Positions 10,920 to 23,900 of a DNA stretch of 64,000 nucleotides are shown here, in pieces. The position numbers and the translations under genes were made by a program. A model generated the notes under the pieces. That model was not told the origin of the DNA. It was given only the letters and a program-made list of their open reading frames with translations, and did not search any database. Source of the stretch: Molossus alvarezi (lineage: Eukaryota > Chordata > Mammalia > Chiroptera > Molossidae); contig CM073886.1 in assembly GCA_037176705.1 (NCBI GenBank), forward strand, positions 10,004,501 through 10,068,500, given 5' to 3'. Numbering within the stretch: position 1 is the first letter of the stretch; each line of letters begins with the position of its first letter.

Positions 10920-11160
10920 AAGCCCTGACTGGTTTTGCTCAGCGGTTAGGGCATCCACCCACGGACCAAAGGGTCTGGGGTTTGATTCTGATCAAGGGCA
11001 TGTATGTACCTCAGTTGCAGGTTTGATCCCCACCCCAGTCAGAGTCATGCGGAAGGCAACCAATGTGTCTCTCTCACATAGATGTTTTTCTCTCTCCCTC
11101 CCACTCTTTCTAAAAAAATTCAATGGAAAAATATACTCAGGTGAGGATTAACAAGAACCA
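10920..11160 (+). mobile_element. Ves SINE, older type A
   Basis: Full-length copy ending GGTGAGGATTAACAAG, flanked by AAAAAGGTAGTTGCAAAA on both sides. This is the last Ves SINE before a 16.7-kb SINE-free stretch. Confidence 0.9.
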
Positions 11161-12350
11161 AAAAAAGGTAGTTGCAAAATAGATTTCACTTATCTACAAT
11201 ATTTTAAGTATATAGTTAGAAAAAGAACTGGAGGAATATATTCCTGACAACTGTTATCTCTGAGGGGTGGGATTATGAGGCACTTTCCCTTTGCACTGTT
11301 ATTTCTGGGCTTTGGTTAATGATCATGTATAAAAAAAAACACCCAGATTTTAGAAAAATATTTTTAAACATACCCATGCATGTACATATATGTCAAGGGA
11401 AACACATCTAGTAAAGGGACCTAAAGAGTATGTATCAAATGGTTGACAGTGGTTACCTCTGGGGAAGGGTGTGCAGGACTTGTGTGGGCTGGCAGATGAG
11501 TAGGAAATTGTTTTGTCGTCTTTCTGTAGTGTTTGAATCTTATTTAACATGTACTCCCAGGTTGTAGAGAAATGTGAAAAACTCCAATGCCCAACACTCC
11601 AATCCATCCATCCAGAAGTTGAACACCTCTTCCAGATGAGAGGGAGGGGAAAACCTTTGTCAGGACATGAATAGTTATCATCCCTCCTTGACCCCAGGGC
11701 TCAGCCCAATCCCCAATACCAGGTGACCCAAACACACTGAAAGAGAAGCCAAGGGACCTCATTGTAACACTCATTTTTATATAAATATCCGCAAGTCATG
11801 TTACAGAATAAGCCCCACCTGGGAAAAAAGTCAACATTTATGTTTTTGTTAAACTGACCCCTGCCTTCTAGGCTGGGCCCCGGCCTGGGGGCACCTGGTG
11901 CTTTGGGAAGGCTGAGGCTGCTAAAGAAGCTGCCCATATGGTCCACCTCCGAGCTGACCCCCTTCTTTGGTGTGTGGTACATGGTGACCTTCTCTGGCCC
12001 TCCTTAGCCTGGGGCAGGGCTCTGGGAACAGGGCTCTAGAGAGCAGGGCCCAGGAGTCCTGGGGGCACTTGGAAATGAAGTGGGGAAACTGAGCCACTAA
12101 GAAAGAAGTAGACTCTGAAGCTTAAAGGTTGAGCCTTTTGGGGATGGGGCACACAGAGGTAACAGGAACAAGTGGGGAGAACCTGGGCTGTCAGCCAAGC
12201 AGGAAGCATTTGCCTTTCTTTCCAGCCTAGGTACCCAGGTCCCTTCCCCTGTTGGTCCACTTCCTGCTGGACCCCATATTCTGAGGGATAAGCCATGGGC
12301 CTGCCTGTCCCCTTCCAGCTCTCCCCTTCCGACACAGAGAGGCCAGAGGC
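11161..12350. other. Intergenic between FBRS 3' end and the left flank
   Basis: An old LINE-like phrase (about 11420-11480, GTTGACAGTGGTTACCTC) is the only repeat signal. No coding feature can be supported. Confidence 0.5.
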
Positions 12351-12354
12351 TAGG

Positions 12355-12689
12355 AACACAGCACCAGTCTGAGGATTTAATTAACCAGGAAGGGGGATTA
12401 TTGGGAAGGGCACCCCTGTAAAAATGTACAAAAGGTCTGAGGGGCTATGTGGAAGGGGAGATAAATATGTACAAGGAACCCCCCTTCCTTTAGCCCCTCC
12501 TCCCCCAGCCCTGAGAGGGCATGAGGACTTGGGTGGTAGGTGAAGGGGAGGGGGGCACTTTGGCCTCTGGCTTAGTGAGCCCTTGGGGAGGCAGACCAAG
12601 GGCCTAGGGGCCCTCAGAGGGGGCTATGGTGCACCTCAGGAGATCATGAGCTATGACCTCTGAAATGATCCCCACTCTCATGTATGTGT

Positions 12690-12720
<31 letters not shown>

Positions 12721-12950
12721 CACTCACTCTCCCCTTTCTAGAGGTTTATGACCTCTGCCCTCCCAGTGACCCCAAGGTTCATCTGATGCTTGATCTCATG
12801 GGGGTTGGGGTTCTGTTCTCAGGTTCCACGACCTCAGAGGTGGCTGGTGAGGTCATGACCTTCGCCCTCCAGCCCTGGCTTAAAACCTCAGCTCTAGGAC
12901 CTTATCAAAAGGAAAGGGGATGGAGCTTTGCCCCTGCCCCTCCCCTTCCC
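12355..12950 (-). terminator. FBRS: FBRS 3' UTR with candidate poly(A) signal
   Basis: Downstream of the stop codon on the minus strand the sequence is non-coding and includes a (CA)n run. A poly(A) signal ATTAAA occurs at 12376-12381 (minus strand), placing cleavage near 12350-12365. The exact end is inferred. Confidence 0.55.
12690..12718. repeat. (CA)n microsatellite
   Basis: About 14 uninterrupted CA units within the FBRS 3' UTR. Confidence 0.9.
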
Positions 12951-15900
12951 TCACCTGTCAGCCCGGGCTGGGCCAGGGGCCCTAGGTGGGGAACTAGGCC
13001 GGGGGGCGGGCACAAGTGGAGGTGGTGCCCCTAAAAGGGCTCCTGGTGGGGTCTTGCTGAGAAGGTGAGGGGTTCCCGGGGCCGCCGTAGGTGGTGGCGG
13101 AGGAGCCAAGCGGCTGTATAACAGGGGATGGGCAGGCTCTAGACCATAGAGGCGGGCAGCAGCCACTGCCCCTGGCCCAGTCAGCTCCTCACCCGCCTCA
13201 TAGAAGCGAGGTGGCCTTGCAAGGCGAGGGGGCCCTGCCAACCAGGTTGGCTCCAGGAAGCCAGCACAGCGCTCTGGAGGTCCAGGGCCCAGAAAGGGGG
13301 GTGGCCGGGGCCTCTCAAACAGCAGGTGAAGGCCCTGAGGCCCAGTGGCGGCAGCAGCGGCGGCAGCGGCGGCGGCAGCAGCTGCAGCAGCAGCGGCGGC
13401 AGCAGCCTCCTCTTTCCGTTCTTCCTTTACCCGCACCGATTCCTTGGCTGGCCTGGCCCCTTCCTCACCAGCCCGGGCCTTGGGAGTAGCAGGAGATACT
13501 CGGGGCTGGGGCCGTGAGAAGGGGAGGTCCCTGGGGGGCAGGTGTTGGGGAAGAGAATAAAGGTACTCCAGATGTCAGACAAAGGTTGAGGGGAAGGTGG
13601 GGGGACAGTTTTCGGGAAGCATACCTGTCTTTCTCCTCCTTGGTGATAGAAGACTCCCTCCGCTCCACAGGCCGCTCCTTGTCTGAGCCTGGTGTCCGGG
13701 CGGCCTCAGGGGGCCGGACCCAGGCAGGAAAGGCCAGAGGACTGCGGTGCAGGCGACCCCATGGGTCCGGGGGGGAGGCGAAGGCTGGTGGGGCCCCTGG
13801 GCTTTCTTTCTGGGCAAAGACGGCGCCGGAGTCTAGACAGAAGGCAAAGTAGAGAGTGACAGGAGCCAGGAGTGGGAGGACCCACTCTGGCACTCTCCCA
13901 CCCTCCTGCTTGAGCACGTTAACCTGCTGCCACAGCCCCTCATCCACCCTACCTCACCCAGCACTCACTGAATGTGGGGCTTCCCAGGCCTCCAAAAGCC
14001 CCGTTGGAGAGGGCAGCCAAGGAGGCGAAGCTTGTGGGACGCCCAAAGGGATCTGTGGGAGAAAAGGGGATGGTCAGAGCATTGGGCAGCCAACTCTGAG
14101 AAGTCACCAAGAACTAACAGGGAAGAGAAAGATCAGCAAGCAGGCCCCGAAGCCCTGGGCCACTGTGTCTTAACAACCGGGTGCTGAGCACTTCCTTGGG
14201 CCAGGCTAGGCACTGAGCTCTGACATGCATCATATTGTTTAACCTCACAAACCCCATTAGGCAGACAGAATTATTCCCACTTAAAGATGATGAAACAGGC
14301 TCAGAGAGGTGAAGTGACTTGCCAACAGTCAACCCAGGGCCTCTCTGACTCCAGAGTTCAAGTTTTTACCCCATACTCCCCCACACCAGCCATCCAGACC
14401 AGCTCTACAGCAAGTCAGTTGCCCGAAGACCTCGGCTGGCTTCCTCCCACTTGACATGCAGGGACCTTCCCAGCCTGACCCTAATTTCATGCATGTGTCA
14501 CACAGCCAGTCAGAACAACTAACCTATTCCACTATGGGACCTCACAATTTCCTCTTCCAGGAACACCTTTCCCTACGCCCTCGGGCTCAAATCCTCCTTG
14601 TCCACCCAAACTCAAGTTTAATCTCCCCTAATAGCCTGCCTGAGATGGCTAAGAACCATTGACCATGCTCTCTCCTGGGGCTGCAGAGCCTTCCTCCATG
14701 TTCTTCTCCCAGGTGGCATACTAGTCCTCACCACTGGCTATTATTTCAGAGAATATCTGGGCTGGCAGAGATTAGCAATCACTCTGTCCTTTCCTATTTC
14801 ATTTTACAGCTGATAAAATCAAGGTTCAGAGAGGGTAGAGTAACTTGCCCAAGGTCACAAAGCAAGTGGGATCAGGTCTATTCCCCATTTCAGCTGCCTT
14901 TTTGGGTCTAACTTCCGTCCCCAGCTTGGTAATTCCTGGAAGTCATAGACAATGCCTGAGTTTCCCAACATGCCCCTGGCTCTTACCAATGTGGGTGCTG
15001 GGGCTCAGAAAGGGTCCGTGGGCCCCGGGAGCTGCCGTGAAAGGGTTGGCTGCAGCGTGGACGGCACCTGGGGCAGAGAGGTGGGAGATTCTGATGAGGC
15101 TGAATGGGTGCTAGGTGGGCCTTGGGTTATAGATGGGGAACCTTAGGCCCCAAAAGGGCTGGCCAGACTCACCAGTTGCAGTGAAGAGGGAGGCGGCCGG
15201 ATGGGAGAGCTCCTGGCCAGTGGGCAGGGCCCCATAGGGCCCTGGAAGGCAGGGCAGGAGGTCGTTCCGAAAGTCAAGCTTGTGGGAGTCGCCCTGCATG
15301 GGACAGGGAGAGGGGCAGTGAGTGAGGAGTCAGACTTGGTCCTGCTCTTGCTCTTCCACCCTTACAACCCCTCCAAAGGCTGCCTGGTGTCAAGATGGGG
15401 ACTGGGTGCCTTTTCTAACCATCCCCCTAGGTAGCCAGAGAACCTAGTGCTAATTGTGGAATTGCTCAGGCAGTGACCAGGGATAGGATGGGATGTTTCT
15501 GGCAAAGATTCTGCCAAGCTCTATAGAAAGTAGACCCCCAGGGTTCAGGCAGGCCCGCTCTCCCCAGCCCTCCGGCCCCAGTACCTTCATCTTTTCCTGG
15601 TGTCTCAGGATCATGTAAGCCACGCGCACGTGCATGGCACACCACTTCCCTGGTTTCTGCCGCCCCAGAAGGATGACCAAAGGGAAAGGGAAGGAAAGAA
15701 TGTTCACTCGTCACCCACTCCAGGCCTGGCCCAGGGCCCAGACTTGCCATATAACATATTTTATCATCCCTACAAATGAGGAGATGACTAGGTCCATTTC
15801 ACAGCCTAGGAAACTGAGGCTCAGAGAGATGAACTGTCTTGCCCAAGGCCCCATGGCCAGTTACATCTGAACCCAGGTCTCTGGCTTACAGTCCTTCCTC

Positions 15901-18900
15901 CTTCTGCTGTTCCACATCTGGCTGCCTCCATGTCTTGGACTTCTCACTCATTTTCAAGCAAGAACCACCCCCCTCAGCCAAACACCCTGACACCAGCCCC
16001 CAGCCTCATGCAGCCTGAGTTCCTCACCAAACTCACCCTCAAAGGTGGCCGGAAATGGTCAGGGATCTGGGGATGGCAAAGCAGAGATTGGTGGCAATTC
16101 AGACCTGTTTCTGACCTGGGCACCTCATCTCAACAGCTCCCAAATCCACCCCCAAACATCTCGAGACTCTGTGTGACTCCCTCAATACTTTCCTGCTGTG
16201 TTGAGATTCCTTCCCCCACCTTTCCCACTCTGGGCCTCTCCCCTCCAGCACCAAGTTCCTGAACCAGGCTCTAAGAAGATGCTTTGCTTGGAAGACTGGG
16301 GAGTAGGTTGGTGAGCAGGCAGGACACATTTTTCAACAGGAGAAGCTATCCTATTAACGGCTTTATATGAGATTCTGTTTAAGCTTTCTTTAGAGAAAAG
16401 CCTTTATTAGGGCTAAAAGAGGTTGGAAAACCTCTGGTCTAATCTTTCCTTTAGGAAATACATCCTGTGTTTTTTCACGCTGTTCCCAGAGTCCTGGGCT
16501 CTAAGTGGGAGGGAAGGCTTGGGCTCCTTGTGCCACTTCACAAAGGGACAGCTTATCTTTTCACAGTTTTATGAACAGGACTTCCTGGCATGATGTCATT
16601 TGAAAAAAAAAAAAGTTTTGTGACTTAAAAAACTTGAAAACCCTACAAAAAAACCACTGCTCTAGTTATCTTATTCCTTGGGTAACATCATGAAATTCCT
16701 ATTCCTCACACCTGGGGAATCCTATCATTTACCTAAATTCTTTCACATCAGAGTCTCAGGAACACCCCCAATCATATATTAAAGGGAGGGATCAGCCAGT
16801 GACTCATTCTCAAGTCAATCCTACTCTACTCAACAGATCTTCCACCTCCAACAGAACCTGTCTTGCCCCCCCTCACCTGTGTCCCCTTTTGGGGAAGCCC
16901 GCTTGGCACTGGCCCCAGTCGTGGTGGCAGCTCGGGGTTCGTGCTCTGGGAAAGGGGAGTGGAGGGATCAGTCAGGAGAGCTGGCATAAAAAGGATCTAG
17001 AACCAAGCTGGGGACTGGGACAGGGAGAAAGTATGGTTTTGGGAAACCTGAGTCCACAAGGAGAGGACAGGACGATGGGCATGGTTTGGGGAATGGGACG
17101 AAGGTATGTGGACCTGAGGTGTCTGGGTTTTAAAGGGTGGGAGGTGGTGGTATTGTCTGGATTGGGAGCTCACCTTGGGCTGGAAGGCCCCCTGCAGGGA
17201 GCCAAAGGAGACAGCCGGCGGGAGGCCCGGAGGTAGGCCGGGCACTGCGGGAGGGAAGGCCGTGTACGGCTGTGGAGAGAAGGGGACTAGTCCAAACTGG
17301 GGGTGGGGGTGCAGCCCACATCTGGTGTGCCCATGAGTCCTCTGGTCTCCACCCTAAAGCCCCCCAGGGAGCTCTCCCAGGCTCAAGGCTTTGGCTTTTG
17401 AAGCTGAAGATTGGACCCCAACAGTTAGGGTCACACGCACTGACGCATCTATGCCCACACACCACACACATGCACTCACATTATGCCGGAAAAGGCCTTC
17501 CATCTTTCCTGGGTATTTCTCAAACTAGGGAAGAGAAGGGAAGAGTAAGCTGCTAGCCAGAGACCCTGGGCCTTCCCCTGGAAGCCAGACCCTCCCCCCA
17601 AGTCTCTGAGCTTCATCACTGGCCCAGTGAGGAGCTCACCATGTGGGGGCCATGGGGTGGCAGCAGGCCCGGGGGATAAGGGGTGAAGTGCTGGTGGGTG
17701 TGCTGGTGGGTGTGCTGGTGCTGGTGGTTGTGCTGGTGGAACTGGAAGGCCAGGGGCCGGGCTGAGCCCCCTGTCCCCACCACCTCGGGGTAGCGAGAGT
17801 TCAGGTCCTGGCCGATCAGGTCCTGCTCTGTGGGAGGGGAGGGGGAGAAGGCTTTAATATTTGTCACCACCATGTCAGCCTCCTTGGGCCCAGGTGACTG
17901 GCCTTCCCTTCTGGTCTTGAGCCATTCCCTCCTCAAGCCCTGAAGTCTGCTAAGGTCCAAATGCCCCAAAGCCGACTGGGCCCAAGCCAGGGTCATGGCC
18001 CCCCACCCCCCGGCCAGGACCCCAAACTCACCAGAAAGGGCGTTAGCAGCTGAGGCCCCAGGGTGCCCTGGCACCTGCAGCAGGGGTGGGGGTGGGGGCA
18101 GGGTAGGGCCAGGGGAGAACAAGGAGGGGTGGTGGGGTGGTGGGGGGGGCCGCAGCCCAGGGGGAGGAAAGCCGTGGTTGGACAAAGGCAGGGGCAGTGA
18201 GGGCGTCGGGGGCCGGTGGGTGAGCTGCGCGGACGAGGAGGAGGCAGATGAGGAGGAAGAGGACGAAGAGGATGATGAGGGGGGAGGCTGAGCCACGGGA
18301 GGGGCCGGGGCCTTGGGGGGCGGCCGTGAAGAGCTGGGGAGAGAAGTGGGGAAATGAGTGAGGGGTTGGGAGGTGCCAGCTCTGACAGGAGTGGGTCAGA
18401 AGCCTGGGCGATACCTTGACCCTGGTTCTCCAACATGGAAGGTGGTAGAACCCAGCCCCCAGGACCTCCACCCCCACCCAAGGAACCCATCCTCAGACTG
18501 AGGTACCTCCCACAACCGATAACTCCCTCTTTCTCTCTCTAGGTCTCATCTTCCACACAGCTGCCTCTGATGTCTTTGACCACATGACTTTCCCTTTTCT
18601 GACTCAATCACAGCACAAAACATATCATTCACTTTGACACTTAATTACAACAGGCCACCTGGGTTCCTACCCTAAGACAGTGGAAGCAGCACCGTGCTGG
18701 CCTGGCCTAGGAGTTCTAGGCCCATCTTGCCATTAACATCCTGGGTGACCTTGAGCAAGTCACTGCTCCTCTCTGAGCCTTAGTTTTCTCAATGATAAGA
18801 AAAAAATAACAATGATGACAGTAATAACAGAGATAGCATCAATAATAATTGTATCAAGAATTCTTACCCTTTAATGAGCACTTACTGTAGGCCAAGTGCT

Positions 18901-21900
18901 GTCACTTGTTTTATATGCTAATCCAAGTCTCCAACATTTCACACCACCTTCCCAAATGCTGCTGCATCCATGTAACCACCTGTACCATTTACTTCTTTCT
19001 TTAACGTAACCATTTTTCTTTTAACTTAGCTTCACCCAAACCATAACATGTGAAATCCAGGGGGTGAGATACTAGTCATACTTTTCTAAAGCACGTAAAA
19101 GCTGAAAAAAATGTACTCACACAACATCTGAAAGTATCTCACATATCACTAATGATGAGCGCACACACTTTGGGAAACACTGCATTAACTCACAATTCTC
19201 ACAACAGCTTTAGAATGAAGGTACTATTATTATTTCATTTTACAAAAAGAGAAAATTGAGGCCCAGAGAGGTTACGTGACTTCTCAAAAATCACACAGCC
19301 ATTAAGTGGCAGAGCAAGAATTTGAATCCAGGTCTGACACCAAAGCCAGCACTCTTAATTATCATGACAGCATTTCCCAAAGTATGTTCTGAAGAACACC
19401 ATTCCTAGAAGACGAGCCTTGCAAAAAGGTTTCATCAGAAAATAATACTGGAAAATGGCACAAACTGAATTCTCCTGCATATGAATGTATAAAGGGTTCT
19501 GATGAATTCTGTGTTAATCTCTTTAAATTTGTTTCACCCAGTGTCTTCCAAACTTGTATCAGAATCCTTTTTCAAATCACATCCCAGAGGTACTATCCCC
19601 TCTCCCAGCCACAGAATGCAGGGGTTGGTGCCAAAATGACCAGGTCTTTCCACACCAGACCAAATCCCTACACCACTCACCTGCCAGTGCTGAGGTCCAG
19701 GCTGCTGTAGGGAGAAGTGCGGAGGCTGAAAGGTGAGACCCGAAGCTGCAGCTGGGGTGGGGGTGGCAGACTGGGGGTGGCCGGCAGGGGTGCAGGGGGT
19801 GAGACAGGAGGCCGAGGGGCTGGTGGAGGTGGTGGTTCCTTCGGGGGGAAAGGCACTAGCAGCGGATCGGGCCCTGGGGGCTGTTCCTGGCTCCGCTCCA
19901 GGCCCGACACTTTAGGGACTATGGAGAGTTTTGCTTCACAGTTCCCATTGAAGGCGCCATGAGGGCCTGAGGCTGTGAAGGCAGGAGAGCAAACATTCAG
20001 TTAAGACCCATGCTCACCCAAATTCCCTCCCTTGTCTCCAGCCCCAGCCCTTGGAACCAACCTTTGCTGGTTGAGACAGTAAAGGATGGGTCGAGGTCAT
20101 CATCGGAGACCTGGGGAAAGAAGGGTAGGGACAGGGTCAGGTTCTGGTTAGGCCAGGCCCTTACCCAGGAAGGCCAACAATCTGTGCCTGCTAGGAACTG
20201 GCAGTGGTGGTGAGTCTACTCCAGCACCTTAGTTGAAATCCATCAAACACTATACTCTAGAGTGCCTATGGCTCGAGGAAAAAGAGTGGAGCAGCTGAGC
20301 CTAAGAATGTGGTAGGTCAGGAGACCTACATCACAGCAGTACTAAACTAGCATAGAAGCAAAGAAATCAAAGCAAAAAGATATCAATATCTGCTAGCCAA
20401 CAGGCCTACCTAACTTATTTGTCTGGTTCACAAGTGTTATCAAAAAATTATAAGCTAATTGCTGATACTTAGAAATCCAGACTCCTCATAAAAACTCAAC
20501 TTGCAGCTTCTCTTGAGAATGGGTCCTTAGTTTCACATGGCGACAAAGACCAATTACTAGACAGTGGCTCCCCCCTTTAAATGGACAAGAACTCTCTGGT
20601 TCACCTCAATTCCTGTCCAGCCAACTTTTAAAACTAAAACAAGTCACACATCGGGAAGTACAAATTTAATTAGTCATAGGGGTAGAGCACCAATTGCTAG
20701 GACCTACTATTTTAAAATAAGCAAATCAGCTTTATTAATAAGGTGAAATACATATTTATAATGTATGTTTTTACATTGATTATAGTGGTTTAGTATCCTC
20801 AATGTCATGACCACAGTCTCTCTCTGTTCAGACTCTAATCTATTAAAGACTGACTAATAGCCAGGAGAGGACCAGCCTGGTTCCATAGCCATTCCGAATT
20901 TCCATAAATCACTGGTATGTCTAAGGGCTTTAGAAATGATGGCACACCAAGGCAGGGGCCGTTTATTCTTCGGTGAACTGGTTCTAGTAACCAAGGAAAA
21001 GAAGTCATTTACTCTCAATCCACACCCCTCCTCCCAAAAATGGAATCCTGGCTCAATCTAATTCATTTTTCCCACTCTAGAGAAGTCTCTGTCTGCTGCA
21101 CCTAGGAGCCCTTTAAGCTGCAGTTCATTTTATAGGCTGCATCATGCCCACCCAACAGACTCTAGGCCCACTCACCCTTTCGTCCAAATCGCTTTCCGCA
21201 TCACACTGGAGAGAAGGAAAGACAGAAGTGTCACAAAAAAGGGAAGAGAAGTGGGCCCAAAATCAAGTGGGGATTTTCAAAGAGGGAATACGAGGGGAGG
21301 AACCGGTACAGGTGGAGAGCACTTACTATATATCCAGCTTCCAGAGAGTGACGTGAAGAGGCCTGAGAAAGACCAGAGTCCAGAGGTAAGGGAAGCTGAC
21401 TGATGAGGTCTTTGGATAATATCTAAACTCCCCAGTAAGGCACTCAGGGCCCTTTCGTGACCTACTCTCTCAACCTCTTTTTAGCTGCTTCTACTGCTAC
21501 TGCCCTCCCTTGTACCCAGTGCTCTGACCATTTTCCAAATATACCAGACTCTCATATCTCTGTGCTTTTGTCCAAAACAACTTTGCCCCGTTTCTTCTCT
21601 TAGCAAAGCTTATGACTGTTCTTCAAGGCCTGACTAAGATATCCTAGGGGGCTTTCCCTAACCACAACCTTCCTCCCATCCCCCAGGCAGAATGAGTGGC
21701 TTCCTCATGTGGGTTTCTACAGCATCTCTCCCAGACCTCTGCCTTCTGTAGCTTTTCGGGTTTGGTATCGCTATTTGCTTGTAGATTATTTCTTTCCTGC
21801 TAGACTGCCACCACCTCAAGGAGGAGGATGGAAACATATCTAATTCATTTATGATTCAATTAAGTCCCTTTGATACACCACTGAATTATCAACATATTTG

Positions 21901-23039
21901 AGGCAGACTTAATGCCAGCCAGAAGCAGGCAAGTCTGACTGAGGACATGTCTTTGTCAGACTTGGATGAGGGTGTAGGAGCTCAAATTTGCTCTACTTTC
22001 TTCTTTGTCCTTGGAGACTAAGATCACTGTATATAACCGGTAGCAGCATTGTTGATGGAAAATGGGTCTACTGAAGAATACTCTGCCCAGAGTTTTAAAG
22101 GGCAGGGATCTAGGACAAACTCACCTCTTTCCTTCTCCGCTTATTGGGCCATTTTCGGGCACGATCTCCAGAGGGCCGGCCAGGCTCCCGATCAGAGCTG
22201 TCTCCTGGCTCCCCGGTGGCCCCACTGGAGCCCCCCCTCTTCCGCTTCCCAGAATGCTTTAGCCGATGTTCTAGTCGCTCTGGGGGCTGAAGAGAGGCAT
22301 CCTTCTGTGGAGAAGGAGGTGGGACTAAAGTAGATGGAGAAAGGAAAGCTCCCAAACTCTCTAGGGGTGACCAGGCTACCAAAGTGGCTCTCAGGCCAGG
22401 TAACCTGGTTGGTCCCTGGAGACAAGCTCTACCTCCTCCCACCCCAGGGCGGGGCAGAGGCCTGGCCAGAGGAGCCGGTTGCTCTGGTTTGGGGTGCCAG
22501 CATTCCCCCCTCAACTCCACCCACTCCAAGCACCGTACCCTTCTCTCTGCCTCGGTGAAGCCCCCAAAGGTCCCCAGCCTATTAGGCCCCACCTGCAAGG
22601 CCTCCAGGCTGGCGAAGCTGGCAATGGCGAAGCCATCGATCAAGTCCTCCTCCTCTTCTTCCTCCTCCTCAGGCTCCTCCTCGGCCTCCCCGTCGTCTGC
22701 ACCCCCCTCTTCCTCCTCCTCCTCTTCTCCGCGACTGCCGGAGCCGGCAGGGCGCTTTCGAGCTCGGGGTCGCGGTGGCCGAGGCCTGGGACGGGGTCGC
22801 CGCCGTCTCGGGCCACCGGGCCGCTCTCCAGACGAAGCTGACGACCAGGGCCTGGCGGGCGGCGGCGGCGATGACGAGGACGAGGAGCCGCGCGGGGCGG
22901 CCAACAGGGCCCGGGGCGCGTCACCGCCAGGACCTCGGCGGCGCCGCTGCTCCCGGTCTCTGTCTCGGCGCGAGCAACGCCGCCGCCGCCGCTCTCCCTC
23001 AGCGGCCCAGCCTGGGCCGGGAGCCGCGGCCGTCTCCAT
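12951..23039 (-). CDS. FBRS: FBRS, fibrosin (AUTS2 family)
   Basis: Chromatin-associated AUTS2-family protein; family members associate with PCGF3/5-type non-canonical PRC1. I placed 18 coding exons with canonical AG/GT sites: 23039-22593, 22304-22125, 21362-21327, 21205-21176, 20110-20062, 19972-19681, 18333-18032, 17827-17640, 17524-17480, 17269-17174, 16945-16877, 16066-16037, 15656-15585, 15293-15173, 15067-14987, 14052-13969, 13832-13625, 13530-12951. They sum to 2910 nt (969 codons plus stop) with all phases in register. Features: Arg-rich and acidic N-terminus (1-149), Pro/Ser-rich centre with a Ser run, His-rich segment with THQHTHQHF (about 485-500), the AUTS2-like core from FEKYPGKMEGLF (509) through RKPGKWCAMHVRVAYM (about 588) and KLDFRNDLLP, then a 20-residue Ala tract in the last exon. 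Start chosen at METAAA, in the CpG island. Identification is from recognised family sequence. Confidence 0.95.
14180..14360. mobile_element. MIR in FBRS intron
   Basis: Phrases TGAGCACTTCCTTGGGCCAG and GAAACAGGCTCAGAGAGG mark a well preserved MIR between coding exons 15 and 16. Confidence 0.8.
14735..14900. mobile_element. MIR fragment in FBRS intron
   Basis: TTTTACAGCTGATAAAATCA and GTAACTTGCCCAAGGTCAC are the MIR core. Confidence 0.75.
15745..15900. mobile_element. MIR in FBRS intron
   Basis: AACTGAGGCTCAGAGAGATG followed by CTTGCCCAAGGCCC. Confidence 0.8.
16080..16870. other. FBRS intron, nothing recognised
   Basis: Intron between coding exons 11 and 12. No repeat or RNA gene could be supported; an A-run lies near 16602. 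Confidence 0.5.
18690..19370. mobile_element. MIR elements in FBRS intron
   Basis: GACCTTGAGCAAGTCACTGC (about 18749), TGAGCACTTACTGTAGGCC (about 18877) and GAGGCCCAGAGAGGTTACG (about 19258) show two MIR copies in the 1.35-kb intron between coding exons 6 and 7. Confidence 0.75.
20120..21170. other. FBRS intron, nothing recognised
   Basis: Intron between coding exons 4 and 5. No SINE, RNA gene or coding segment could be supported. Confidence 0.5.
21420..21870 (+). mobile_element. L2 in FBRS intron
   Basis: A long L2 3' fragment: ACTCAGGGCCCTTTCGTGAC at the start, then GTTCTTCAAGGCCTGACTAA and a TAGATTATTTCTTTCCTG region. Confidence 0.75.
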
Positions 23040-23900
23040 GGCGACCGCCCTCAGTGCCGCATCCGGAGGCGGCCGGGCCCGAAGTGGCCTGTCCGCAGGC
23101 CCGGGGTCGCAGGCGCGGCGTTGGCGGCTGCACAGGGACGAGAGGGCCACGGCTTCCTCTTTAAAGCAGGATCTGCTGGCCCTGAGCTTGCCCCAAGGCC
23201 AAAGCCTGGGGAGCCGGCACCGCCCCCGGGGCGACAAGCCCGAGGGTCCCCCCCCCAGTGGGGCCGGCACGGCCAAGACGGCGAAAACCGGGCGGCCGTC
23301 CCTTTAAAACGAAACCCAAGTAGTCCAGTCCCTGGCCCCTTTAAGACGACCCGACGGTGTCTGGGCGAATGCGGTGGCCGCCCCCGGCCAGGGGTCGAGA
23401 CTAGTCTCCCCGAAGAAGAGGAAGGGCCACCCCTTTAAAAGGGACCGAAAGCTCGCCCCGAAACGCAGACCTCCCCTTTAAAAGTGTCTCAAGTCCTCCG
23501 GCTAAAAGAGGCCACCCCTTTAAAGAGTCCTGGGTTCTCAGAACAGCAGGCCGCCGCTTTAAAGGCTCGGGAGTTTGTTTCCAGTCCTCCACAAGCGGCC
23601 ACTTCCCCTTTAAGCTGAATTTAAAGGACTTTCTGGAAGGCGGGGGGAGAGGAGGTAAGAATCCTCACTCGCTCCAATTCTCCCAACAGCACAGTTCTCA
23701 ATTTGTCAGCTTCTGTTCGGCGGCTTCCCCTTTAAGGCAGGCGTTGTAGTCTGCCGAGTACAGTGGCCACCCCTTTAAGGAGATTTAAAGGGGCCTCCTC
23801 CAGTCCCAGCTCTTCCAACCTCCGCCTCCAGTCGCCATGAAAGGCGCGAGGGGGGGGCGGGGCCGCGGGGGCCAGCCCTCCAAAGCCCCGGATGTGAGGC
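22593..23900 (-). promoter_or_regulatory. FBRS: FBRS CpG island and promoter region
   Basis: Extreme CpG density covers coding exon 1 and about 800 bp upstream. No TATA box is placed for FBRS. The transcription start was not resolved. The upstream half carries an unusual series of CCTTTAAA boxes, listed separately. Confidence 0.7.
23155..23793. repeat. Series of CCTTTAA(A) boxes upstream of FBRS
   Basis: About eleven boxes with TTTAA cores at or near 23158, 23303, 23340, 23434, 23477, 23519, 23558, 23609, 23731 and 23774, plus inverted TTTAAAGG boxes at 23620 and 23784. Several spacings are 39-43 bp, and the phrase GGCCACCCCTTTAA recurs (about 23426, 23511, 23765). It looks like a degenerate minisatellite or a clustered regulatory array. 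Confidence 0.75.

Noticed and set aside
13091..13560. Poly-Ala and Gln/Arg-rich plus-strand frames
   Set aside because: Antisense of the FBRS Ala tract.
22384..23307. 307-codon plus-strand open frame opposite FBRS exon 1
   Set aside because: Antisense shadow of a very GC-rich coding exon; low-complexity Arg/Ser/Gly protein and no promoter or splice evidence.
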